Assembly (NCBI GenBank): GCA_903950295.1
Contig: CAJBAP010000383.1
Coordinates: 1-12,806 of the forward strand
From: an uncultured Rhodocyclaceae bacterium
GTDB taxonomy: Bacteria; Pseudomonadota; Gammaproteobacteria; Burkholderiales; Rhodocyclaceae
DNA: 12,806 nt
Direction of reading: 5' to 3'
Part shown: one piece after another, positions 1 through 7,781 of the stretch
Layout: each line of letters opens with the position of its first letter
Position numbering within the stretch: position 1 is the first letter of the stretch
Program-made: the position numbers and the translations under genes
The notes under the pieces: model-generated
What the model was told of the DNA's origin: nothing
Database searches by the model: none
Seen by the model: the letters and a program-made list of their open reading frames with translations, nothing else

Positions 1-1998
1 CATCGCGACGCGCATGTTGTCGACCCAGTTGAGCGAATCGAAGACACGGAAGACATCAACCCCTTCCTTCGCCGCCTGCTGCACGAAGTAGCGCACGACG
101 TTGTCGGAATAATTGGTGTAGCCGACCGCGTTGGAGGCGCGCAGCAGCATCTGGAACAGCACGTTCGGCACGGCCTCACGCAGACGCGCCAGGCGCTCCC
201 ACGGGTCTTCCTTGAGAAAGCGCATCGCCACGTCGAAGGTAGCGCCACCCCAGCATTCGAGCGAAAACAGGTCGGGCAGCATGCGCGCGTAGTGCGGCGC
301 GATCTCGGTCAGGTCGTGCGTACGCATGCGCGTGGCAAACAAGGATTGGTGCGCATCGCGCATGGTCGTGTCAGTGAGCAGCACGCGCTTCTCGTTGCGC
401 ATCCACTCGGCAAATTTCGTGGCGCCCATTGCTTGCAGCCTGTTGCGTGTGCCAGCGGGCGGTTCGAGCGAAAGATCGCACATTGCCGCGGAGGGCTTGA
501 TCGGCTTGGCCATGGGCAACGGCGGCAGGGCACGCCCCTTCATCTCCGGGTTGCCATTCACCGTCACATCACCCAGGAACTTCAACAGGCGCGTCGCGCG
601 ATCGCGCCGCTTCTGGAACTTGAACAGCTCCGGTGTATCGTCGATGAAGCGTGTCGTGCACTCGCCCGAGAGAAACAGGGGATGGGCAATCACGTTCTCG
701 AGGAACAGCAAGTTCGACGCCAGACCACGCACGCGGAACTCGCGCAGCGCACGATCCATGCGGCGCGCGGCCTCTTCGGGCGTATGGCCCCATGAAGTGA
801 CCTTAACCAGCAGCGAGTCGTAATAGGGGGTGATCACCGCGCCAGAATAGGCGGTGCCGCCGTCGAGACGAATGCCGAAACCAGCCGGGCTGCGATAGAC
901 GCCGATGCGACCGTAGTCGGGCGTGAAGCCATTTTCCGGATCTTCGGTGGTGATGCGGCATTGCAGGGCATGACCGTTCAGGCGCACTTCCTCTTGCCGC
1001 GGCACATAGGAATCCTCGTCGCCAATCGTGGCGCCCTCGGAGATGCGAATCTGCGCCTTGACGACATCGACGCCGGTCACCAGTTCGGTCACCGTATGCT
1101 CGACCTGGATGCGCGGATTGACCTCGATGAAGTAGAACTTGTCGGTGTCGGCATCCATGAGGAACTCGACCGTGCCGGCATGGGTGTAATTGGCCGCCCG
1201 CGCCAGGCGCAGCGCGGCATCGCATAACTCGGTGCGGCGCTGTGCGGAGAGGTAGGGTGCCGGCGCGCGCTCGACCACCTTCTGGTTGCGCCGCTGCACC
1301 GAGCAATCACGCTCGAACAGATGCACGCGGTTGCCGTGCGTGTCACCCATCACCTGTACTTCGACGTGGCGCGCGCGGCGCACCAGCCGTTCCAGATAAA
1401 CCTCGTCGTTGCCGAAAGCCGCAAGCGCCTCGCGGCGGGCAATGTCCATGGCTGGACCAAGATCGGCCTCGGTTTCAACGACCCGCATACCACGTCCGCC
1501 GCCGCCCCAACTGGCCTTCAGCATCAGCGGGTAACCGACGACGGCCGCCTGTTGCTTGGCTTCGGCCAAATCGTTCGACAGGGCAATCGTCGCCGGCACC
1601 ACAGGGACGCCGGCCTGCTGCGCCAGTTCGCGTGCCGATACCTTGTTGCCGAGAAGGCGCATCACCTCCGGTTGCGGGCCGATGAAGACGATGCCGGCCG
1701 CAGCGCAAGCTTCGGCAAACTCCGGGTTCTCGGAGAGAAAACCGTAGCCCGGATGAATCGCATCGACATGCGCCTCCTTGGCAATGCGGATGATGTCCGC
1801 AATGTCGAGATAGGCCGCGATCGGTTTCTTGCCGGCACCGACCAGATAGGACTCGTCTGCCTTGAACCGATGCAGGGCGAAGCGGTCTTCGCTGGAATAG
1901 ATGGCGATGGTGCGAATGCCCATTTCGCTGGCGGCGCGCAGGACACGGATGGCGATTTCGCTGCGGTTGGCGACAAGGATGCTGCGGATGTGTTTCAT
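1..1998 (-). CDS. pyc: pyruvate carboxylase, single-chain, N-terminal 666 codons (cut by the left edge)
   Basis: Carboxylates pyruvate to oxaloacetate using ATP and bicarbonate through a biotin carrier (anaplerosis, gluconeogenesis). The reading frame starts at ATG 1998-1996 (MKHIRSILVANRSEIA) and is open to base 1. The biotin carboxylase half comes first: ANRSEIAIR near the start, an ATP-grasp glycine loop (GGGGRGM) near residues 163-170, and EVNPRIQVEH near residue 292. A carboxyltransferase domain follows in the same chain, with DTTMRDAHQS near residue 545 and ECWGGATFDVAMRF near residue 580. These two motifs are typical of pyruvate carboxylase, not of acetyl- or propionyl-CoA carboxylase. 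Full family members have about 1,150 residues, so the rest of the carboxyltransferase and the biotin carrier should lie left of the window. No clear Shine-Dalgarno sequence precedes the ATG. It follows algR after 76 bp on the same strand. Both domain identities are clear. Confidence 0.95.
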   Translation of the reverse strand, partial: MKHIRSILVANRSEIAIRVLRAASEMGIRTIAIYSSEDRFALHRFKADESYLVGAGKKPIAAYLDIADIIRIAKEAHVDAIHPGYGFLSENPEFAEACAAAGIVFIGPQPEVMRLLGNKVSARELAQQAGVPVVPATIALSNDLAEAKQQAAVVGYPLMLKASWGGGGRGMRVVETEADLGPAMDIARREALAAFGNDEVYLERLVRRARHVEVQVMGDTHGNRVHLFERDCSVQRRNQKVVERAPAPYLSAQRRTELCDAALRLARAANYTHAGTVEFLMDADTDKFYFIEVNPRIQVEHTVTELVTGVDVVKAQIRISEGATIGDEDSYVPRQEEVRLNGHALQCRITTEDPENGFTPDYGRIGVYRSPAGFGIRLDGGTAYSGAVITPYYDSLLVKVTSWGHTPEEAARRMDRALREFRVRGLASNLLFLENVIAHPLFLSGECTTRFIDDTPELFKFQKRRDRATRLLKFLGDVTVNGNPEMKGRALPPLPMAKPIKPSAAMCDLSLEPPAGTRNRLQAMGATKFAEWMRNEKRVLLTDTTMRDAHQSLFATRMRTHDLTEIAPHYARMLPDLFSLECWGGATFDVAMRFLKEDPWERLARLREAVPNVLFQMLLRASNAVGYTNYSDNVVRYFVQQAAKEGVDVFRVFDSLNWVDNMRVAM

Positions 1999-2040
1999 GA
2001 TGGGGTCGGAAGGAAGGGTGGAAATCTCGGTCAGCCGAGC

Positions 2041-2046
2041 ATTTTA
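2041..2046 (-). promoter_or_regulatory. candidate -10 element for pyc
   Basis: In the 76-bp gap between algR and pyc the minus strand reads TAAAAT, five of six matches to TATAAT. It would place a start site about 35 bases before the pyc ATG. No convincing -35 box sits at the right distance. A small stem (CTCGG, loop CTGA, CCGAG) lies just downstream at 2026-2039 without a T-run, so it is not a standard terminator. pyc could have its own promoter or be read through from algZR; this is a weak call. Confidence 0.25.
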
Positions 2047-2074
2047 GTATTGCGGCGCAGCATGCGGACGGTTT

Positions 2075-2839
2075 TTACAAACCAAGCTGCGCTTTAACCT
2101 GCGGCCATTGGCGCCGACTCACCGGCAAGCGTTCGGGCACGCCTTTCAAACAAAGCTCCCAATGCGGGTCGCCAGCGTCTCCCGCGCCGTCACTTGCGCG
2201 CACCACCCCGGCGACAGCATCTGCCGCGACCAGGCAATTGCGATGGATGCGCATAAAGCGCAGCGCAAACTCGGTCTCGAGTTGGGCAAGCGGATCTTCC
2301 AGCAGGTACTCGCGCTCCACCGTGCGCGCCGTGACGTATTTCTTCTCGGCACGCAGATAGAGCACGTCGGCCACCGGCACCAGCAGCACGTTGCCACGCT
2401 CGACCACGCGCAGCCGAGTGCGTCCGGCAGGTGCCAGCGCTTGCAACAGCGGATCGGCCAGTACCAGACGGCGTGCCTTCTTGAGCGCCTCCAGCAAACG
2501 AGTGGCCCGCGCCGGTTTCATCAGGTAATCAGCAGCGGCCAATTCAAAGGCCTTGAGAGCATATTCGTCGTGGGCGGTCACAAATACCACCGCCGGCGAC
2601 TGGGGGTTTCCGGCCAGTTGCTGCGCCAATTCGATGCCATCCATGCGCGGCATGTTGATGTCGATAAGCGCGATATCAGCGGGGCTGCACAGCAGCAGTT
2701 CCAGCGCCGCCACACCATCACCACACTCGCCGACGATCTGGTGCGGGAAGTCAGCGGCGATGTCGGCCAGCAGCGTACGCAAGCGCGCGCGCGCCGGGGG
2801 TTCATCGTCCACGATGAGGATTCGGGCCAATTCGGTCAT
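2075..2839 (-). CDS. algR: LytTR-family response regulator, AlgR-like
   Basis: DNA-binding response regulator of 254 residues, paired with the sensor encoded just upstream. The receiver domain covers about residues 5-125, with the acidic pair D11/D12, phospho-acceptor D60 in ALIDINMPRMDG, T88 and K108 (LMKPA). The LytTR DNA-binding domain covers about residues 140-253, with the family-typical FMRIHRNCLV near 195-204 and YLRAEKKYV near 161-169. Its ATG overlaps the sensor stop codon (ATGA), which suggests translational coupling. The order argH (divergent), sensor, regulator matches the Pseudomonas argH-fimS-algR locus, where AlgR controls type IV pili, alginate and virulence genes. That role in this organism is an inference by analogy. 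In that locus hemC follows algR, whereas here pyc follows. Family assignment is firm; the exact symbol is less so. Confidence 0.9.
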   Translation of the reverse strand: MTELARILIVDDEPPARARLRTLLADIAADFPHQIVGECGDGVAALELLLCSPADIALIDINMPRMDGIELAQQLAGNPQSPAVVFVTAHDEYALKAFELAAADYLMKPARATRLLEALKKARRLVLADPLLQALAPAGRTRLRVVERGNVLLVPVADVLYLRAEKKYVTARTVEREYLLEDPLAQLETEFALRFMRIHRNCLVAADAVAGVVRASDGAGDAGDPHWELCLKGVPERLPVSRRQWPQVKAQLGL

Positions 2840-3837
2840 GACACGCCGCGTTTCGGCAAATCGACCCGTACGCGATACCGGCCATCCGCGACATCGGTCT
2901 CCAGTCGCGCCTCGAGATCGTAAAACAGCATCAGCCGCTCGCGCAGATTTTCCAGCGCCATGCGATTGCCAGAGCGGTGCGCGTCCTCGCCCAGCCAGGG
3001 ATTGTCGATCTCGATGCGTACACCATCGCGCGTGGCGCCTATCCGCACATGAATCTCGCCCGGCGTCGGTGCCGGTTCGATACCGTGATGCACGGCGTTT
3101 TCCAACAGGGGTTGCAGCAACAGCGGCGGCGCCAGCACGTCATGCGGATAGTCGCCCACCGCCCACACCACCCGCAACCGTTCGCCGAGGCGCAGGTGTT
3201 CGATATCCAGATATTTACGCGCCAGCATGATTTCGTCCGACAGGGGCACCAGTTCGCGGTTGTCCTGCATCAGGGCGCGGAACAACTCGGCAAGCTCTTC
3301 CAGCGCGGCCTCGGCACGGCGCGGATCTTCGCGAATCACGCCGAGCACTGCATTCAGGCTGTTGAAGAGAAAATGTGGGCGAATGCGAGCCGTCAGCGCT
3401 TGCAGGCGTGCCTCGGCCAGGGCCGGTGTTTGCGCACGGGTGCGCAAGTTGAACCAGGTCAACATCAGCACCGCGCTCAAACCGGCTGCCAGCAGCGGGC
3501 GCCAGCCCCCCTGACCACCGAAGATGCGACTCAGCAGGGCGTCCACCCCGGCCATTACCATCATCGCCACAGCCACTACCACCAGCATGCCCAGGCGTGG
3601 CGGCAGCCGTTGCAGCCATGGCGAGAAGACGAACAGGATGCTCAGAATCAGCAGCAAGGCCGGTTCGACCAGCGCGGCCAGCTCGACCACTTCGCGCGGC
3701 AATTGGGCCAGTTCACGATTGCCGATCAGCGCCACCGCCAGCAACAGGCCATTCGCCGTCAACAACAGCCGCAACCAGACTCCCTGGTTACGGAAGTCGG
3801 GCAGGCGGAGGACGGGCGGACGCGAGGGTATACTCAT
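2836..3837 (-). CDS. algZ: AlgZ/FimS-type membrane sensor histidine kinase
   Basis: A 333-residue sensor kinase of the LytS/AlgZ class (His_kinase family PF06580). The N-terminal third has about four hydrophobic segments, near residues 20-40, 58-74, 82-105 and 113-131, with very short loops, so it has little extracellular sensor domain. The phospho-acceptor motif [10 protein letters not shown] places the histidine at H155. The ATPase part has an N-box-like [13 protein letters not shown] (N247). The usual DxGxG G-box is replaced by a stretch ending in [13 protein letters not shown], around residues 289-301, which resembles AlgZ/FimS proteins as I recall them. It overlaps the regulator gene by four bases and is divergent from argH, 44 bp away. 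The start is ATG 3837-3835, with no strong Shine-Dalgarno sequence. It probably phosphorylates the adjacent LytTR regulator. The signal it senses cannot be told from the sequence. Confidence 0.9.
   Translation of the reverse strand: MSIPSRPPVLRLPDFRNQGVWLRLLLTANGLLLAVALIGNRELAQLPREVVELAALVEPALLLILSILFVFSPWLQRLPPRLGMLVVVAVAMMVMAGVDALLSRIFGGQGGWRPLLAAGLSAVLMLTWFNLRTRAQTPALAEARLQALTARIRPHFLFNSLNAVLGVIREDPRRAEAALEELAELFRALMQDNRELVPLSDEIMLARKYLDIEHLRLGERLRVVWAVGDYPHDVLAPPLLLQPLLENAVHHGIEPAPTPGEIHVRIGATRDGVRIEIDNPWLGEDAHRSGNRMALENLRERLMLFYDLEARLETDVADGRYRVRVDLPKRGVS
3829..3834 (+). promoter_or_regulatory. candidate -10 element for argH, inside the start of algZ
   Basis: TATACT matches TATAAT at five of six positions and lies 47 bases before the argH ATG, immediately next to the algZ start codon. 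No good -35 box is visible upstream, so recognition may need an activator. The argH leader that would follow shows no Shine-Dalgarno sequence. A sequence guess only. Confidence 0.3.
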
Positions 3838-3878
3838 GGGCTTGCAGGCATCGATTCATTCTCAATAATTCCGCGTAC

Positions 3879-3887
3879 ATTATGTCA
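3879..3887 (-). promoter_or_regulatory. candidate extended -10 element for algZ, over the argH start codon
   Basis: On the minus strand the bases read TGACATAAT, an extended -10 (TGn plus CATAAT, five of six matches). The argH ATG at 3882-3884 lies inside it. Transcription would start near 3872, giving a leader of about 35 bases for algZ. No convincing -35 box is seen, which is common for extended -10 promoters. Confidence 0.35.
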
Positions 3888-5306
3888 GATCAAAATTCCG
3901 CCGCCAGCCCTGCCACCCCCCTCACCACAGCCACCACGGCCAAAGCCTGGTCCGGCCGCTTTGCCGAGCCGGTCTCAGATCTCGTCAAGCGTTACACTGC
4001 CTCGGTCTTTTTTGACCAGCGCATGGCGCCCCAGGATATTCGCGGCTCACTCGCTCACGCCAAGATGCTGGCCCGCCAGGGCATCATTGCACAAACTGAC
4101 TTTACTGCCATCGAGCGCGGCATGGCGCAGATTGCCGACGAGATAGCGGCCGGCAAGTTTGTCTGGAACCTCGACGATGAGGATGTGCACCTCAATATCG
4201 AGAAACGCCTCACCGCACTGATCGGCGACGCCGGCAAACGCCTGCACACCGGCCGCTCACGCAATGACCAGGTCGCCACCGACATCCGCCTCTGGTTGCG
4301 CGACAGCATCGACAGCATCGACACACTGCTGGCCAACTTCATGCGCGCCCTGCTTGATGTCGCCGCACAGCATGCCGCCACGCCGATGCCCGGTTTCACC
4401 CATTTGCAGGTAGCGCAGCCCGTTACCTTCGGCCACCACCTGCTCGCCTACGTCGAGATGCTGCGCCGTGACCGCGAACGCTTCGCCGATTGCCGCAAGC
4501 GCGTCAATCGGCTGCCGCTCGGCGCCGCCGCGCTGGCCGGCACCACCTTCCCCATTGACCGCGCCTTTGTTGCCAGCGAACTCGGGTTTGACAGCGTTTG
4601 CGAGAACTCCCTCGATGCCGTGTCCGACCGCGACTTCGCCATCGAATTCTGCGCCGCCGCGTCACTGGTAATGGTGCATTTGTCGCGCCTCTCCGAGGAG
4701 TTGATTCTCTGGATGAACCCGCGCGTCGGCTTCATCGATCTGGCCGACCGTTTCTGCACCGGTTCGTCGATCATGCCGCAGAAGAAAAATCCCGATGTGC
4801 CCGAGCTTGCGCGCGGCAAGAGCGGCCGCGTCTTCGGTCACCTGATGGGTTTGCTCACCTTGATGAAGGGCCAGCCACTGGCTTACAACAAGGACAACCA
4901 GGAAGACAAGGAACCCCTGTTCGACACGGCAGACACCCTCATCGATACGCTGCGCATCTTCGCCGACATGGCGACAGGCATCCAGGTTAAAGCAACAGCA
5001 ATGGCTGCCGCGTTGCGTCAGGGCTATGCCACCGCGACCGATCTTGCCGACTATCTGGTGAAGAAGGGTCTGCCCTTCCGCGACGCCCACGAGGCGGTAG
5101 CGCTTGCCGTGCGCGCCGCCGAGCTGAAGGGCTGCGATCTGGCCGACCTCTCGCTCGCCGAATTGCAAGGCTTTTCGCCACTGGTTGGCGACGATGTGTT
5201 TGACGTGCTGTCGGTTGCCGGTTCGCTCGCCGCGCGCGATCATATTGGCGGCACGGCACCGAATCAGGTCATGGCTGCGATCGCCCGTCTGCGTAACACG
5301 CTCTGA
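3882..5306 (+). CDS. argH: argininosuccinate lyase
   Basis: Cleaves argininosuccinate to arginine and fumarate, the last step of arginine synthesis, as a cytoplasmic homotetramer of the fumarase/aspartase superfamily. The protein has 474 residues, slightly longer than the usual 455-465 because of an Ala/Thr/Pro-rich N-terminal tail before KAWSGRF. Seen motifs: [13 protein letters not shown] near residue 122, [11 protein letters not shown] near 171 with the active-site Thr-His, and the family signature [12 protein letters not shown] at residues 294-305 with the catalytic serine loop and substrate lysine. ATG 3882 is chosen because the family domain begins about 20 residues later; the open frame continues upstream to 3597 but that part only overlaps algZ and looks nothing like ArgH. 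There is no visible Shine-Dalgarno sequence. The kinase gene follows 20 bp downstream on the same strand, so co-transcription is likely. Confidence 0.97.
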   Translation: MSDQNSAASPATPLTTATTAKAWSGRFAEPVSDLVKRYTASVFFDQRMAPQDIRGSLAHAKMLARQGIIAQTDFTAIERGMAQIADEIAAGKFVWNLDDEDVHLNIEKRLTALIGDAGKRLHTGRSRNDQVATDIRLWLRDSIDSIDTLLANFMRALLDVAAQHAATPMPGFTHLQVAQPVTFGHHLLAYVEMLRRDRERFADCRKRVNRLPLGAAALAGTTFPIDRAFVASELGFDSVCENSLDAVSDRDFAIEFCAAASLVMVHLSRLSEELILWMNPRVGFIDLADRFCTGSSIMPQKKNPDVPELARGKSGRVFGHLMGLLTLMKGQPLAYNKDNQEDKEPLFDTADTLIDTLRIFADMATGIQVKATAMAAALRQGYATATDLADYLVKKGLPFRDAHEAVALAVRAAELKGCDLADLSLAELQGFSPLVGDDVFDVLSVAGSLAARDHIGGTAPNQVMAAIARLRNTL

Positions 5307-5326
5307 GCCACGCTGAAAACCCCGGC

Positions 5327-6634
5327 ATGGAAAAAATTGGCGGCAAATATGAGGTCATCCGCAAACTCGGCGAAGGGGCGACTTCCACCGTCTATCTGAC
5401 CTACGACCCCTTCGCCGAGCGCGAGGTGGCGGTCAAGCTGATCTTTCCGGACATCCTCAAGGATCGCGAACGCGGCAAGCTGTTCCGCCACTTGCTGATC
5501 AACGAGGCCTCGCTTGCCGGCAAGCTGATGCACCCGCACATCGTGCAGATTTTCGATGCGGTCGTGGGCGAGGAAGAAAGCTACATCGTCATGGAGTACG
5601 TGCAGGGCGGCACGCTGGAACAGTTTTGCAGCCACGAGACTTTGCTGCCGATCGACCGCGTGGTCGAGATCATCTTCAAATGCACGCGCGCCCTCGAATA
5701 TGCCAATCGGCTCGGCATCACCCACCGCGACATCAAGCCCGCCAATATTCTGCTCGCGCGGGAAGATGAATCCATCGATATTGGCGGCGGCGATATCAAG
5801 ATATCGGACTTCGGGGCCTGCATCCGCACCGGCGAGGACCAAACCCAGACCCAGGTCGTCGGCGTCGGTTCGCCTGCCTACATGTCGCCCCAGCAGGTGC
5901 AGGAGCAAACGCTCAACCACCAGACCGACATCTATTCACTCGGCGTGGTGATGTACCAACTGCTCACCGGCCGCCTGCCGTTCCAGGCCAGCAGCAACTT
6001 CGGCATGATCTACCAGATCTGCAACATCGACCCGCCGCCGCCCTCGACCTTCCGCAACGACATCCCCGCCGCGCTCGATGCCGTCGTGGCGCGAGCCATG
6101 CAAAAGGAACTACCGAATCGTTACGCCAGCTGGGCCGAGTTTTCGCATGACCTCGCGCAGGCTTTTCGCAACCAGCAACTCGCCACGCGCCAGATGGTCG
6201 TACCGGACAGCGAAAAGTTTGAAACCCTGCGCCTGCTCCACTTCTTCGACGATTTCTCCGATGTTGAAATCTGGGAGATCGTGCGTTTCGCGCGCTGGGA
6301 AGACGTGGCCGCCGGCACCCGACTCATGAAAGATGGTGATCCCGGCGATTATTTCTGTTTTGTCCTCGCAGGCGAACTGGGCGTCACCAAGCAGGAACAT
6401 GCACTGGGTACGCTGGGCCACGGCGAAGTCATCGGTGAAATGGCCGTGATCGATCGTCGCCACCCGCACCGCGTTGCCGACGTCACCGCCAAAACGGCAG
6501 CGCGCGTCGTGACCATCCCCGGCACTTCCCTGCGACACGCCTCGGATGCCTGCCGCATGCACTTCTATCAGGGGTTTCTGCTCGTGCTCGCCGAGCGTCT
6601 GGCGCGCACCAACACGCTGCTGGCACAAACCTGA
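5327..6634 (+). CDS. Ser/Thr protein kinase with C-terminal cyclic-nucleotide-binding domain
   Basis: A soluble 435-residue protein with two domains. Residues 8-280 form a Hanks-type Ser/Thr kinase with every key element: glycine loop GEGATSTVY (15-23), VAVK lysine K37, helix-C glutamate E60, HRDIKPAN (D135, K137, N140), DFG (161-163), SPAYMSPQQ in place of the APE motif, and TDIYSLGVVMY with D201. It should be catalytically active. Residues 300-430 resemble a cyclic-nucleotide-binding domain of the CRP/PKA type, with a phosphate-binding cassette at 370-384 (GEMAV, then R382-V-A). No transmembrane helix, PASTA repeat or signal peptide is present. The order kinase then sensor domain is opposite to eukaryotic PKG. 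It begins 20 bp after argH and its TGA overlaps the next ATG, so it probably belongs to the argH transcript. Substrates and ligand are unknown; cAMP, cGMP or no nucleotide are all possible. Confidence 0.9.
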   Translation: MEKIGGKYEVIRKLGEGATSTVYLTYDPFAEREVAVKLIFPDILKDRERGKLFRHLLINEASLAGKLMHPHIVQIFDAVVGEEESYIVMEYVQGGTLEQFCSHETLLPIDRVVEIIFKCTRALEYANRLGITHRDIKPANILLAREDESIDIGGGDIKISDFGACIRTGEDQTQTQVVGVGSPAYMSPQQVQEQTLNHQTDIYSLGVVMYQLLTGRLPFQASSNFGMIYQICNIDPPPPSTFRNDIPAALDAVVARAMQKELPNRYASWAEFSHDLAQAFRNQQLATRQMVVPDSEKFETLRLLHFFDDFSDVEIWEIVRFARWEDVAAGTRLMKDGDPGDYFCFVLAGELGVTKQEHALGTLGHGEVIGEMAVIDRRHPHRVADVTAKTAARVVTIPGTSLRHASDACRMHFYQGFLLVLAERLARTNTLLAQT

Positions 6635-7425
6635 TGGCCGTCCCGGCAGAGCCGCAGCGCTTCAGGAAGACCGGCGCTGTGGAGCAGGCACCGATGTTCG
6701 CAGCAGAAGTTGATGGACTTGCTGCCCTGCGCGCAGTGCAGGTCATGCGTGTCCCGGAGGTATTGGGCCATGGCATAGCGGGTCGCGAGGCCTGGCTCGA
6801 ACTCGAATACTTTGAACTCGCGCCGCTCGAGCGCGTCAGCGGCGCCCGGCTCGGCGAACAATTGGCAGAGATGCACCACCACACGGGCAGCGAGGAAACA
6901 GCCACCTACGGCTGGCCGCGCGACAACTTCATCGGCAGCACACCGCAGTCGAACCAGTCACATCGTACCTGGGCCGGCTTCTACGCCGAGGAACGCTTGC
7001 GACCGCAGTTGCAGCTTGCCAGCAGCAACGGCATGGTGCGCGAACTGCGTGACCGGGGCGAAAAGCTGGCCGAACGCGTCGCCGCTTTTTTTGTCGACTA
7101 CCGCCCGGCGCCCAGCCTGCTGCACGGCGATCTGTGGTCGGGCAATGCTGCACAACTGGCAGATGGCACGCCGGTAATTTTCGACCCGGCGGTCTATCGT
7201 GGCGACCGCGAAACCGATATCGCCATGGCCGAACTGTTCGGTGGCTTTCCTGAATCGTTCTACGCCGCCTACCGTGCAGCCTGGCCGCTCGATGCCGGCT
7301 ACGAAACCCGCAAGACGCTCTACAACCTGTACCACATCCTCAATCACTTCAACCTGTTCGGCAGCGCCTATCTCGGCCAGGCACGCCGGATGATCGAGAA
7401 GTTGCTGGTCGAACTGCGCGCCTAG
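6634..7425 (+). CDS. fructosamine kinase family protein, N-terminally short
   Basis: Belongs to the fructosamine/ketosamine-3-kinase family, which phosphorylates sugar adducts on protein lysines so that they fall off (deglycation). Seen: APMFAAEVDGLAAL (19-32), catalytic-loop HGDLWSGN (164-171, D166), metal-binding FDPAVYRGDRETD (183-195) and LFGGFPESF, all typical of the family. Usual length is about 285-295 residues; this one has 263. The missing part is the start of the N-lobe, with strands beta-1 and beta-2 and the glycine-rich GGGxI loop. The chain begins just before the beta-3 strand, where K12 (RFRKTG) aligns with the ATP-contacting lysine. Neither other frame upstream encodes the missing piece. 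The ATG overlaps the kinase TGA (TGATG), pointing to coupled translation. It ends 2 bp from convergent grxD. Family membership is sure; activity is doubtful. Confidence 0.88.
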   Translation: MAVPAEPQRFRKTGAVEQAPMFAAEVDGLAALRAVQVMRVPEVLGHGIAGREAWLELEYFELAPLERVSGARLGEQLAEMHHHTGSEETATYGWPRDNFIGSTPQSNQSHRTWAGFYAEERLRPQLQLASSNGMVRELRDRGEKLAERVAAFFVDYRPAPSLLHGDLWSGNAAQLADGTPVIFDPAVYRGDRETDIAMAELFGGFPESFYAAYRAAWPLDAGYETRKTLYNLYHILNHFNLFGSAYLGQARRMIEKLLVELRA

Positions 7426-7427
7426 CT

Positions 7428-7739
7428 TCAGTTGATCGTCGCGAGCTTCTGTTGCAGTTCGCCCGCCTGATACATCTCGGTCATGATGTCGCAACCACCG
7501 ATGAATTCGCCCTTGATGTAGAGCACCGGAATCGTCGGCCAGTCGGCGTATTCGCGCAGTGCCGGGACCACTTCGGCATCAGCCAGCACATTAACGTCGA
7601 TGAAATCGACGCCGCAGGCCTTGAGAATCTGCGCGGCCCGCCCCGAAAATCCGCACTGCGGAAATTGCTGGGTACCCTTCATGTAGAGCACGACGGGATT
7701 CTGAGTAACGGTCTGGTGAATTTTTTCTTTGGCATCCAT
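7428..7739 (-). CDS. grxD: monothiol glutaredoxin, Grx4 type
   Basis: A 103-residue monothiol glutaredoxin. Proteins of this class bind a [2Fe-2S] cluster with glutathione, usually as homodimers or with BolA partners, and pass clusters to target proteins. Seen: the active-site CGFS at residues 29-32 with a single cysteine, the glutathione-contacting KGT at 21-23, WPTIPVLYIKGEFIGGCDI near 67-85 containing the cis-proline TIP motif, and full family length. ATG 7739-7737 is supported by the Shine-Dalgarno AAGGA (7751-7747, minus strand) seven bases upstream. It is the last gene of the hemA-prfA-prmC-grxD run, but a 90-bp gap and its own promoter candidate separate it from prmC. Its stop lies 2 bp from that of the convergent fructosamine kinase gene, leaving no room for an intergenic terminator. 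Confidence 0.96.
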   Translation of the reverse strand: MDAKEKIHQTVTQNPVVLYMKGTQQFPQCGFSGRAAQILKACGVDFIDVNVLADAEVVPALREYADWPTIPVLYIKGEFIGGCDIMTEMYQAGELQQKLATIN

Positions 7740-7746
7740 GTTGGCT

Positions 7747-7751
7747 TCCTT
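7747..7751 (-). promoter_or_regulatory. ribosome binding site of grxD
   Basis: AAGGA on the minus strand, seven bases before the grxD ATG. It is one of the few clear Shine-Dalgarno sequences here and fixes the grxD start. Confidence 0.7.
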
Positions 7752-7781
7752 AAATAATAGCTTATGAAATTAGTCGGGTAT

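Noticed and set aside
292..823. Long plus-strand open frames opposite the left edge
   Set aside because: They are antisense to the pyruvate carboxylase frame, which shows clear domain motifs throughout; their translations are low-complexity, Arg/Ala-rich and resemble no family.
1..1998. Acetyl- or propionyl-CoA carboxylase biotin carboxylase subunit
   Set aside because: The same chain continues into a pyruvate-type carboxyltransferase domain (DTTMRDAHQS, ECWGGATFDVA), which those subunits lack.
3597..3881. Upstream extension of the argH reading frame
   Set aside because: It overlaps algZ on the other strand, is Arg/Pro/Ala-rich and lacks ArgH similarity. The family domain begins shortly after ATG 3882.
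5792..5805. GATATC-AA-GATATC inverted repeat
   Set aside because: It lies in the kinase coding region just before DFG and is explained by the codons there; two bases are too short a loop for a stable hairpin.
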